Shown: positions 36,412-47,600 of the stretch, piece by piece
How positions within the stretch are numbered: the first letter of the stretch is position 1
How the letters are laid out: each line of letters begins with the position of its first letter
Origin: Colletotrichum lupini
Lineage: Eukaryota; Ascomycota; Sordariomycetes; Glomerellales; Glomerellaceae
Assembly: GCF_023278565.1 (NCBI RefSeq)
Contig: NC_064679.1
Coordinates: 4,464,001-4,528,000 of the forward strand
Length of the DNA stretch: 64,000 nt
Direction: 5' to 3'
Position numbers and translations under genes: made by a program
The notes under the pieces: generated by a model
Told to the model about the DNA's origin: nothing
The model's database searches: none
Seen by the model: only the letters and a program-made list of their open reading frames with translations

Positions 36412-37047
36412 ATGCCACGCCAGGAACGTCACCACAAAGAGCGCGTTGTCTACGACGACGACCCATACTATGACGACTATGAGCGCCCAAGGGCCTCGCG
36501 CCGCGTTTCTCGTAGTGCACATGAGTACGAGGCCAGCGGTGGTCACCGGCGCAGCACTCGCCGCCACGATTCCTATAGCCCCGTCGGCCCTGCCCGCGCC
36601 CGTTCGGAGAGCTATGGTCGGCCTCCTGCCCGAAGGCACGATACATACGCTGAGTACTCCGACAGTGGAGATGATAGGCCTCGTCGACGAGGCCATGGGC
36701 AGAGCAGCAGCAGTCGTCGGAAGGATAGCAAGACTTCTCGGTCATCGAGAGGACCAGAACGCAACGATTCTGACAAGGCTGCAATCATACAGGCTGCCGC
36801 TACCGCCGCCGTCGTGGCGGGCGCAAGTGAGGCATGGAGGATGAGGAAGGAAAAGACGTCCTGGTCTCAGAAGGGAACGAGGATGGCAACGGCTGCGGCT
36901 GGTGCTGCTGCCATCGCGGCTTTCAATAACAATAGCAATGGGCAGCACGGCTCGAAAGACGGTGGCGGAAGCAAAAAGGATACTATTCAGGCTACGCTGG
37001 GTGGCTTGTTGGTGAACCGACTGGCAAATGGGGTAGGCAAAAAATAA
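36412..37047 (+). CDS. Basic low-complexity fungal protein with Ala/Gly-rich C-terminal segments
   Basis: A single exon of 211 codons. The first 120 residues are highly charged (Arg/Ser/Asp/Tyr, for example YDDDPYYDDYERP and repeated RR-S patterns) and likely disordered. Then come two small-residue hydrophobic segments, AAIIQAAATAAVVAGASEAW (about 123-142) and ATAAAGAAAIAAF (about 158-170), that resemble glycine-zipper-like segments. The end is basic (NGVGKK). Proteins of this make-up are common in Pezizomycotina but uncharacterised. A minus-strand frame over the same region is a composition shadow. Function unknown. Confidence 0.8.
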   Translation: MPRQERHHKERVVYDDDPYYDDYERPRASRRVSRSAHEYEASGGHRRSTRRHDSYSPVGPARARSESYGRPPARRHDTYAEYSDSGDDRPRRRGHGQSSSSRRKDSKTSRSSRGPERNDSDKAAIIQAAATAAVVAGASEAWRMRKEKTSWSQKGTRMATAAAGAAAIAAFNNNSNGQHGSKDGGGSKKDTIQATLGGLLVNRLANGVGKK

Positions 37048-37995
37048 CGGGAAAAACATCAGGCGGAACGAAGGCACCGGTGGCAAGCACGATAACAACG
37101 AAAAGCCTCCCCATTGCTGCCAGATGAAGGGCTATGAGATTTATGATTATTTAGACGTCTTACGACGGGTCATGGATACCAGGAGTTTTGGGTTTATTTT
37201 AATGTTATATTACCCTCCGTGATATGCGATAATTCTTCGTGTTGTCCTATGAAAGAGTTGCATCTCGCTGCCCCCGCAACTTCCCTCGACTTGATCATGA
37301 GTTCCACTTGGGTGCTCAAATTGCTAAGGTGTGCGTCCACGATCGGAGTTTTCGTCTTAATTTGAGGCATCGGTGTGAAGTGAACTGTGTTCAAGGATTT
37401 GATCACTAGGTCTCACCAATTCGCCAGGATGACGCTGCTCTGAAGATCAAACTCAGGGTCACCGGATACGGGGCCGTCGAGAGTCTATCAGTTGAACGAT
37501 AAACTCGATTGGTCACACAGGGATGGTGAGGGTAGTATTACTGTCTTTTAGATCACCTGGACAAGGATGAGTATCAGTTTCGGTAGATAAGATCGGGTTA
37601 TAGAAACAAGCTTTGTTCCAGGAAGCCGAAAGGGTTCAAATGTCCTACGCATTGCTTCTCGATATTATCGCGGGAATGTAGTCTTTAGCAGATGGCCTTA
37701 ACTAACACAAAGCATAATTCGTACCAAATTCTGAGGGTTGGATTAGCTGAATCTGCGGCTCGGCTAAGTTGGCTCTTCTGATGTTCGAGGCTGTAGTATT
37801 ACCCACGAGACTGGATATGGGCTCAAGGCCAACGACAAAATTGACCAGCACTGGATTCCGACCCGTCACCACTTACACTGCTCAGGTTGACAAAGAGGCT
37901 AAAGATTAAGCAACTAGATCATGAAGGACCCCAAGATGAGCTCTGGGTTACTAAAATTATGAAGGTTCCTCTCGTGAGGTGTTTCACCATGGCTT
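37048..37995. other. Convergent intergenic region
   Basis: 948 bp between two convergent stops. It is AT-rich, has only short open frames, and shows nothing recognisable beyond likely 3' UTRs. Confidence 0.55.
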
Positions 37996-39530
37996 TCAAG
38001 CACATGGAGTCCCAGTCCAGCCCGGAGTGTAACCCGTCATCGACAGCTCACCCGCATTAGATTCAACCTCACCCTTCCATCCCATGTCGACTGATCCGCC
38101 CTTAGCGAGAACATAATTAGCCGCCTGGCAGCGGAGCCACCCGTTGATAGCCGGGTGGTTGCACTCGGCGTGATCCATGAGAGCGTTCTTGAGGCTCATG
38201 ACCTGGTTCAGAATTTTCGAGTGCTCTTGGTGAAGTTCCCGATTGCGAGCCTCGGCGGTATCTTTGGCTGACTCGAGGTCGGCACTCTGCTGCTTCTGCT
38301 TCTGCCAATTGCGGGCCGACGCTCGCCTATGACGTTCGCGGCCGAGAGCCGGCGGCTGTGTGGCGGGAATAGTACTATGGCGCCTCTGCAAGACTGGCTT
38401 GCCAGGCGCTTGTTGAAATTTCTCGACAACATCGTTGTTCGACTTTCTCTTCTTTTTGGGAGGTGCACGCTCCTCGTCAACTTCTCGTTCGTCCATTCCT
38501 TCGCTAGAAGCGAAACTTTGACGACCTGTAGTCTCTCCACTCGCAGGAGATGTAAATCCATAGGATGAATTGATGCTGGTCGGGGATTGTGTAGCAGATG
38601 GGAGGGAATAGACCATGGGCATGCGTGGCTGCAACAAACCGGGAGCATTGGAGTAGTCCCAGAAAGTCGAATCCATGCCAGAGTCTAGAGGGAAGTATGG
38701 TGTTGTAGGTTGGAGGTTAGTTGAAGTCCACCAGTCGACTGGGCCAAACTCTATGGTGTGCTGAGTATTGCAGAGGTTTCCGTGAAGTGCATTTGAATCC
38801 ACGGGTATCGCATTTCCGTCCATGCTGTTTGACCGTGGAGTACTAGAGCTCGAGATTGTATCGTTGTAGTAAGTCATATCCGTCGGCGATACCGGTACAT
38901 CAAATGGATTCGTAGAACACCGCCGTACCATTGAGTCGTAAGATTGTATTCCACCCCATGATGGGGCCTGGTAAGCTACAGATACCTGGTCGTGGACGCT
39001 CTCTATGGGTTCGCAAGGTGAAGCGATAGAGTGGTTGAGCTTGATGTCCAGCGAGGTGGTTGGTAGAAGCATCATAAGCGATTTGTCTTTGTCATTGGGG
39101 ATTTGTTCAAGAGCATCTGAGGGCAAAAGGATGTTGCGACAGTCGATGCTTCCGTGGACCGTATCAAACTGGACGCCGTAGTCCAAACAAGACTGGGGTG
39201 GCTTTGGGCTTAGCGATGTAAAGGCCTCCAGAAAAACGCGAGGTTGATTCTCAAGGCCTGCTGGTTCTTGAATTCCGGGTTGAAGCTTGTCCCGCGGTTG
39301 AATATCGTAGTTGTAGTGTCCTCCGCAAGAGATATATCTTGAGCAAGGTTGCTCGCCATCACACTGTATTTCAGTCAGACTAAACTCAGGAGTAAACCTG
39401 CAAAGTTTGTCCATAAACCTACATTAGCCTTCTGTTGTCGACAAATATCGCAAGCTTCCTTGGTGAAGATTACTGGTTTACTATGGTTTCTGTTCTTCGA
39501 TGTTAATTTTGGTTGAACGGTGCTGGCCAT
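37996..39530 (-). CDS. Composite transcription factor: N-terminal Zn2Cys6-type cluster (damaged) plus C-terminal bZIP
   Basis: Two exons, 39,423-39,530 and 37,996-39,363, give 491 residues. The 59-nt intron has donor GTAGGT, branch CTGAC and acceptor ACAG. The splice falls inside the zinc cluster ACDICRQQKAN-CDGEQPC and restores exact Zn(II)2Cys6 spacing. Cys27, 30, 37 and 43 are present, but positions five and six are Tyr46 (TAT) and Tyr53 (TAC). Each is one G-to-A change from Cys. A Ser/Pro/Asn-rich middle follows, then a basic cluster (PPKKKRK) and a bZIP-like region at about 378-431 (RERHRRASARNWQKQKQQ, then Leu/Ile heptads), ending with a CNHPAINGWLRC block seen in fungal bZIP proteins. 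His381 and Trp389 stand where GCN4-type proteins have the invariant Asn and Arg. It is probably a nuclear regulator; targets are unknown. Confidence 0.78.
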
Positions 39531-42500
39531 AGCCTATTTCTACAAGTTAGAGGCGCTAGCGTCAGTCAACGTCTAAGGGGTAATAACTTACAACAGCAAT
39601 CAGGTTGGTCCTCCCGGCAGAATTCGGTGTACTTGTGATCTCCCAGTCGTTTTGATCGAGTCCGCGCGTGCTCACTGGTTTATCACCACAAAGTTCTGAC
39701 AGCTTTGCGTCTTGCTATCAACTCTCACATCGCTCGAGACTCATGACGATCATGGGGATCGAGCGAGATCGTTTCTCGTTGTCCGCCGGCTTGGACTTTC
39801 CGTGGTTTTATGAGATCCCATGTAGGCGGCGGGTGATAGTTGGCTTGGAGACGCTGCTTGCCTGCTTGAGGATCAGCTCAGGCGGCCGCTTCTTAATATG
39901 TGTCACTGCTAGGTATGGGTTCACAGGCTTTCCCCGCAGAGAGTAACAGTCCAGAAGACCCTTGCCCCTAACGCGGATGCAGCCGCAGGTCAACAGCCGT
40001 GAAGCGATGCAGTGCGACGCTACTCTTGCTGCTGGTGACTTGCGAGCTGCCTAATGTACATGTAGCGCTCCTCCATTATTGACAGTTGGTATTCAGATGG
40101 AGATACAAATTGATCTTGTAGTCTCCCACAGCCAACATGAAGCCTGGCCACATCTCCCTAGACTGACAGTTTGAGCGACAGATCAGCCTCGCCCTATCAT
40201 GGGCTCGCATTCCAGCGCGCGCCCACCGGCACTTCAAGCCAGCAGTGACAATCTCTAAATGAGGGGGGGAAGCTCTGTTGACTACGGAGACATGTGCCTA
40301 GTCTAGGCGGTTTGAGGGAGGGCGTAGCATGTGGGAAACGAAGAAGAAATGGCGAATTTGGGCGAGAATGAAGTCCAATCGGAAAGTCGGGAGAGCGATC
40401 TTAGTGCATGTTGCATTTCCAATACGATCGCTACAATTTGCGAGGGCGTAAAGAACAACGGAAGGGTCTAGACCTTCTGCAAAGACCATTCGCAATGGTC
40501 TCCAGGCTAGTTCCATCGATTTGAGAGAGCAAGGGACAGGATTGTACTCAGATGTACTGGAGCAATGACAACGCCGCCCAGTGCCATCGTCCCAATATCG
40601 AGAAAGAAAGTCTGGCTACATTCTAGACCATTCATGGTTATATCTCCGAGAAAGATCTGCAAGAGCCTTATGTCCGGAATGGTCTCCGGCACTCGTCATT
40701 GGGTAATCTTTTCCGGGGTAACAGCGGTGGATGGCAGACGTGCGCGATGAATAGACGGTGATCTTTCTAATTGGAGGGATAGATAAGCAACTCTTTGCCC
40801 CCCTCCCTTCCAGCCCCCAGAAACTGCAGGTCTTTCCTTTCGGTCAAGCATTGGTGTCGTACAAAGGGTTGGTAAGTACATGTATACGGTACTGTAGAGT
40901 TGCCTTCAGCAGGTAAGATGAGGGGTCAACGTCCCGCTTGCCTGCTGGTACCGGACGCTTTGCTGAGCTTATCAGCATCAGTCCATCAACCAGACATCAT
41001 CTCTATGAAATATCACAGACTATTTAAGTGCTTCCACTGCTCCCTCAAACCACATGTTATTCTAACCCAAGAGTCCGTAGAGTACAAACATTGGCAGCTG
41101 GTCAACGGCATATCGACTTAGTTGAGCCCCTATTACATGCGTGACCAGCCATGTGCTGCAGCTATGATCCTTGCACCAGGATTATCAAGGTTAGGATTCG
41201 ATGGTTCAAACAGCGTGGTCTCGTCACTCTCAGCTCCCTCGCTCTGAACTCCTGTCTTCCTGGAAAAAGCAGGCGGAAGTTTCCCGGCTGTCCTGAAAAT
41301 CACTCTCAATCCAAACCAACCACATCAAATTCCTGTTGTCTCAGCCACACTTCCTGCGGACAGTGTTAGCGTAGGTGTGCAATCTTTACCGCTCCTTGGG
41401 AACCCCATGGACGCATAACTGAATGGGCTTCGTAGACAACGTGGTCAGCGGTCGGTGGCTGGCTGGAACTTCATCACCTATTCCCCTTGTCACGGTGTCT
41501 CACAAGGCTACATGTGGCTGGGACATGGACTGATATAAGCTTCGGTAGGTACATTCGCTAAGCAATGGGCCATCGGCAGTTGAAATATGGAGGTGTTTGG
41601 TATGTAGATCCTGGTCACCATAACGGTGATATCTTCTTTTCTCTCGGTGAGGGCCACGCTTAAGCCTGGATCTGTCAAACTGACTTAGCTGGCCAGAGTC
41701 AGAACTAAGAATCTTGCCAGCCTTTTCTAGATACTCAACCCACCAAACCTGAGGCCGTGTCTCTGGATGCTACAAACTACCAACCTACAACGAAATCTCC
41801 AGAGAGATACGCCAATTGTGGTACGTGGTGAAGCCGAGGGTTCTCGTGTCATCCTGGCTGGTAGGATTGAACGTGCATTGCGCATAGCATCCCGGGAGCT
41901 TACTGGGCTACTTCATATCAGCTAACTTGACGCATCGACAGTGATGAATGGATGAAATGATGCAAGCTAGCCACCCGACCTATTGGAATACGGTGTAGGA
42001 TGCCGACCCTCGGACGGTGTGGTCAGACGCTACATCTGTGAGCATCCCCTCCCCATCATCCTGGCAACGCTCGACATCGAATTTAGGGGTCGGGGTCGCC
42101 ACCTCTAATAAGCAAACCCCTCTCATGGTCATCTTACCTACAGCTGTCCTTACCCTGACAGCCACCAGCTAGCCATTAAGCCAACACGGTCTCATGTTAG
42201 CCCCATTCTTTTTCTTGCTCCAAGATCTACATGTGCCAGGAATGCGAACCGCTCAGCCGGCGCCAGGCCCAGACCGGTCCAAAAATCGTGCTTTCTGTCG
42301 CCATGTTCAAGTTCGGAGTCTATGAAACGGCAAGCTAAAGAACGAAATATTGGCCCAAAATTTCAGATGATTACAATTGTGGCAAAAGCAATATGTGTCC
42401 ACATGAACTTTAGATCAAGATCCTCGGGCATACGAGGTCAACGCGAGATCGGGTTCAAATTTCTTAAGAGCGGTTTATCGAATGAAGTGCTTGAGGGATG

Positions 42501-43342
42501 GTCACTACACTATTTTATTTATTCTGTACTATCGTTCTTTTGATTCATACAAAGTTCAATCTGAAATCTCCTGAACAACGAGGTGCCGGGGTTTCCATCT
42601 TGTGGATGTAGTCTAACAGCACATGCAGGTCTGACTGAAACTCCGGATCTCCAATTAGCAAGACTGACCGATGTCACAAAACCAGGACCCTCAGTGCGTG
42701 CAGTACTTACGTCAACTATATATCCCTTTGATAAGGAAGGATTTCACCGTGCTTTCGTTTAAGACTACCAGCAACGATATGTTTGTACCACCAAGTACCC
42801 TACTCAAGAGACGACGTAAAAAGCTTTTTCCTTCTAAGCTGTCTGTCTGTACATATTGATTGTCTAATTAGGTTAGCTGAACCCTCTATTATCTAAAGTT
42901 AAGATGAGTTCCTTGTATAAATCATGTAGTTGCATCCGAAGCGGCCGCCGAAACGAGCACCATCGGTAGAGAGTGAGGTCAACTCGGACATAACACTCCG
43001 GCAAAGACCAAAGCTGCCAGCATAGCATCTCTAAAAAAGTGTCACAAAAAGCGGGCCCACTCAATGTGGGCAGCATTAACCACATCCATATCTCGTGACA
43101 AAAAGTGTCTCAAAACACATACCTGCATGGGCCAGCCGATCCAAGTAGAAAAGGACCCGCGGATAATCACAGATGGAGAACGGCACGATGTATGTTTCTG
43201 CCACAATATGTACATTGAATTATTTACTCGTCAAGAATGCGTTCCATTTTCCCATCAGCTCGCTCAAAAATTCAAATCATTCACTCCGGCCCTCTTCTAG
43301 GCCTCTTTGCCACCCTCATACCCGTCGCGCGGATGGATGCGT
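39531..43342. other. 3.8-kb gene-poor region
   Basis: Only short frames (60-73 codons) occur on either strand, with no splice-supported continuation, signal peptide or known motif, and no transposon or RIP signature. It may hold long regulatory DNA of the regulator gene, a non-coding transcript, or nothing. No tRNA-like fold was found by eye. Confidence 0.5.
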
Positions 43343-43762
43343 CTAGACAGGAACAGCGGTAAGGCCACAGGCAGCAGCCGCAGCAGTGACGGAGTTTCCG
43401 TAGTATTGCCAGACGTTCTGGGCGTTGGCGCACTGCAGGCAGGCATCGTAGCGAGCGATCCACTGGTAGTTGGTGCAGTAGCCTGTCTCGCGGGACAAGG
43501 TGATGGAAGTACCTAGAGTTCATCATCATCAGCAACCCGACAACGTCATATTGGGTGGTTGAAGTGGAGAGGAAGAGAGAAAGCTCTTACCGCAGTTCTC
43601 GTGGCAGAGGTAGGCGGGCGTGCCGGGGGCGGGGACGTCCTGGCGGGTGACGAGGGGCATCGACTCGGGGAACTCCCAGCCGCCCTGGTTGCGGTTGATG
43701 AGAGGGTTGGCGGAAGCCAGAGAGGCGACGAAGGCCACGGTGCAGGCGACGGAGAAGCGCAT
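43343..43762 (-). CDS. Small secreted cysteine-containing protein
   Basis: Exons 43,591-43,762 and 43,343-43,512 give 113 residues; the 78-nt intron has donor GTAAGA and acceptor CTCTAG. A signal peptide is clear (MRFSVACTVAFVASLASANP). The mature part has six cysteines (53, 57, 70, 82, 85, 106) in the order CHENC, GYC, CLQC and ACGL, with aromatic residues between them (NYQWIARY, WQYYG). I recognise this pattern from short secreted fungal proteins without assigned function. Small size, signal peptide and paired cysteines would place it on a candidate-effector list, but the conserved hydrophobic core may equally mean a structural or cell-wall role. Confidence 0.85.
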
Positions 43763-43882
43763 GCTGATAATTTGGAGGTAGGCTTTGAGGTTTAGAAGAG
43801 TTTGGCGAGACTTAGTCTTGAGGTGAGTAAGGCAGCTGGGATTCGAAAAGAGACTTCATACTGATTCAGGACATTCACGACT

Positions 43883-43889
43883 CTTTATA
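43883..43889 (-). promoter_or_regulatory. TATA box of the small secreted gene
   Basis: TATAAAG on the minus strand, about 120 bp before the ATG at 43,762, is a plausible position for a fungal promoter. Confidence 0.4.
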
Positions 43890-44692
43890 TTCAACATCAC
43901 AGCTTGGCAAATGCTACCTTCCTTCTCAGTCTTTACAAAGCTCCTCTCCAGTCTCCAGTTCCCCTCCAGTCCCTCGGAATGCCCAGACTCTTCATCCGAA
44001 AGCAGATGCCAAACGGCATCCCACACTGTAACGGCGCACCGATATCGCCGGCGCTATTGGAAGGATGAGATCTTGGCGAGCGATTTCTAGAGAGCCAGTT
44101 AACCTTCTGCCCCAACGTTGCCCGGAAAGAAGCGGGTTTCCGAGCGTATTCAGCGGGGCGGCCGACATCCGTCCGAACCTTTTGAAAGCGGAGTCTCATC
44201 CCCTTGGCCCCCGGTCCCCTGCGTGGAGCGGTTATGCTCCTCATGCCATCTAATCTAATCAGATCATCTGATAATCAGGATCCTTGTGGGTAGCCGGGAC
44301 AAGACTGCTCAATGGGGCTCTTCATGTCCGAGAATCCACCCACATGAATGCGACCCACAAAGTTTGATATACGAGGTTGTTATGTAAATGGTGAATTTGG
44401 GGTCTTGGCTTTCGGAACTGCCCCAGCTGAGTCCAGCTCACATGCCAAACGGGTTTTCAGGGTTCATACGACGCAAGGTTGTGGTTAAGCTTGAAAGGGC
44501 CGGAGGCGCAGTCGATAAGCTTGGTTTTCCTTGCAGTGAAGAGAGCAAGTGGCGATATGATATACTGTAAGAAGAAGTTGGGTGTCACAACGGGATATTG
44601 TCCGGAAGCGGAGGTTGAATACCAGGTTGATGAAGTCTATGAAACAATAACGAGGGAATTAATCTACTCTAAAGTTCTAAAGAGACAATGGT
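43890..44692. other. Intergenic region
   Basis: About 800 bp between the small secreted gene (upstream side) and the 3' end of the subtilisin gene; no supported gene. Confidence 0.5.
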
Positions 44693-47600
44693 TTAGGCCC
44701 TCTCGCCAGAGAAAGCGTTGAAGTTGAACGACCTCAAGCGCGGGTTCTTCTCAAACTCGAGCGTCCTTTGATCATACAACACCAAGGTTCCATTGGCAAG
44801 CTGAACGTCCAGCAAATAAACCACATTCAGTGTCCACTGATCGCGGTTGCCCTGTATGCTGCCCACCCTGAACCGAAGAACATCATCACCCGTCAACGTC
44901 TCGTTGTACATTGCTCTAAAGTTCTTCACATTGCAAACTTCTGTAGCCGAGGCCGTGACGTCAATGAAGCTCTCAATGCGGTTCTCGGCATCAAGGGTCT
45001 CTCCGATCACCACGCTAGAGTTAGCGCAAACGAATCCGTCGGAATCAGCCGAGTGAGACGTGGTCAAACGGACAAAGTCCCACGGTCCCAAGGAAGCAGG
45101 TACCTCTACCTCGGCAGTGTACAGTGATGTGCCGTCGTATGGAGCGGTAGAAAGCCGCTCATAGATGACAGATCGGTTGACGGCTGTGTAGTACACGGGT
45201 GCTTCCCAGACCCTGCCGACGGTAGGGAACTGCACGACGTAGGTGCCCTGCTTCATGGATGCAGCAAACTCTGGTGTGAAGCGGCACATGAGGAAGAAGT
45301 CGCCGACCATGTTCTTGTTCCAGGTTGTCCACTCCCCGAGGGCGATTGTGTATAACCGAGTCACCGGATCGAAGGATGTATCGCCGGCTTGTGCGCCGGA
45401 CGCCGAGAGCTGGTATCCTTCTGCGATGTCGGTGATCTCGGCTGGAACAGCGAATGTGAGGACGGAATCAGCGGCAACAGGTGACGGCATCGAAATCTGG
45501 ATGTGGAGTTCCATCCATGCTGCCGGATCAATGACGAAGGCTGTATCCTCTTTCAGCCTCTGGAGCTTCAGAGAGGTGAAGGCGCCTTCGAGACCGGTGG
45601 GCGTGGCAGTGGCTGTGAGCGTCGTGGTTGTGCCTGGCACGGAGATAGGGGCAGTCGTTGTTGGGACAGAAGATGTGGTGGGCACAGCGGTAGCGGTGGT
45701 AGTCACAGCAGCTGTGGACGATGGGAGGCTAGAGGTCCATGTAGCATTCTGGCCCGGGATAGGATCGCTTCCGAGTTGGATGGAAAACGGATCAGAAAGG
45801 AATAGCTGCCAGTCTTCAGGCTTGGAAGCATCGCCGAACATGCGCAGAGAGCGTGTGGAAATGCGGTATCGTCCAGACGGGATAGCAGTACCGTTCGCAA
45901 AAGAGCGGAAAGTCACGTAGCTCCCCAAGTTAAAGCGCACAATCTCCCTCATGGGGAAGTCCATGTAGCCTCCGTCAGCAAGGGGCTGGGATCTGACAGA
46001 GCCAAGCCAAGCTTTCGAGCCTGAGCCGTGTTGCGGCGGATACGCGAATTGCTCCGTTTTCCAGTCAATGCCGACCAAGTCCACAGAGAACTCGTAAGTA
46101 CCATAGCGGAAAGCGAAGTAGGTCTCAGGGGAGTCACCGTCAGCAGGGTGGTACGCCTTGCCTTGGTAGTCAAGTGGGTACAGAATGCCATCAGTATCGT
46201 CATAACGGTATGACTCTGGACCGTGATGCAGCGCAGTCCAGTTATATGTCGACGCCTCGATACCAATGTAGGGCACGGCCAGCAGCTCATCGTTGGAACC
46301 TGCGAGAAGGATCTTGCCACTCCACAGAGCACCGCTATCAGGAGCGACGTCGGGGGCAGAGAGGGTGATCTCGATGTCCTGAGTCGCACCTGCGGCCACT
46401 GTAATCGTCTTGCCCTCGGCTAAGGATCCAGCAGCGGAAACCAGGGGCGGGTAGTAGGTATTGGGATACAATAGGCTGTTTCTAGATGAGACAGTCGAAG
46501 CGGCGATGTGAGAGATATTGTAAGTCACTTCCTCTGATCCAGTGTTCTGGATGCGGATAGTATGAGTGTTGACACGGTTGTCCGTGTCGTTCAGGGACAG
46601 AGTCGACTCGGAAAGAAGCACGGTGGTGAAGTCAAACAACTTGGCGGCATCAACAAGACCCGCGCCCTGCTGAGCAAGCGACGCAACCTCGTCAAGAATC
46701 TTGCCATCGATAGATTCAAAAGCAGGCAGAGCCAGAGCAGTAGATGTAAGTCTACGAACAAACTCTGCCCGGTCCTTCTTTGCATGCGCATACCACAGAG
46801 CAGCAACACCTGAGATGTAGGGTGTTGCGAACGAGGTTCCAGAAGAGATGGCAAATTTGCCGTCGGGGAAAGCGCCGTAGACCACACCACCAGGTGCGGA
46901 GATAATGGGAGAGAAGTCGTTCTCGTAGGTTGGACCCCACGATGTGAAGGTGGAGAGCTGACCAGCGCTGGGGACCTCGGCGGCGAAAGCAGCCGGTTGA
47001 GCATCTGCGTGGATCTTCAAGTGAAGGGTGTAGTTCTTAGCAATCTGCTCGGCTGCCCAGTCTCCAACTGAGGCAGTGGTGACAGCCATAAGCTTGAGTG
47101 TGTCAGACCAAGCGACAACGTCAGCCATGTAGTAGGCGCCCTGGTTGTAAGAGTCATACAGGATTCCGTAACCGAATCCAGCGCTGGCGATGGAGGAGTA
47201 CGATCCAGCTGGCTCGCAGACACCACGTTTTGCGAGAACAGCGGTAGAGTCAAGGCCGGAGCCGGCAATGTTGCATGAGTCGCCCTCGTCGAGAACGATG
47301 GGCACATCAATAGTGCTATTGAACTTGTTGCCGTCAGAAGTGACATACGAGATGTTTAAAGACTGGCCGCCGGATGAGACAATCGTCGCAGGCCATCCCA
47401 AGGTCTGCGCTGCCTCGACCGAGCCGACAGAGACGACACCGCGGCCAGCAGCGGGGGAGCTGGCGAAATACGGTCCCATCGCGCCCGAGTTACCAGCAGC
47501 GATGACAATGAGTCTATCCTGGGCAATCTCGCTGGCAACACGAGAAAGAACCGAGTTGACGTAGCCGGTGTTGCTGCCGATCGAAACGGAGATAATGTCG

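Noticed and set aside
45243..45920. 225-codon plus-strand frame opposite the subtilisin gene
   Set aside because: It lies wholly within the protease coding region, has low-complexity valine-rich content with no domain, and mirrors the Thr/Ser linker.
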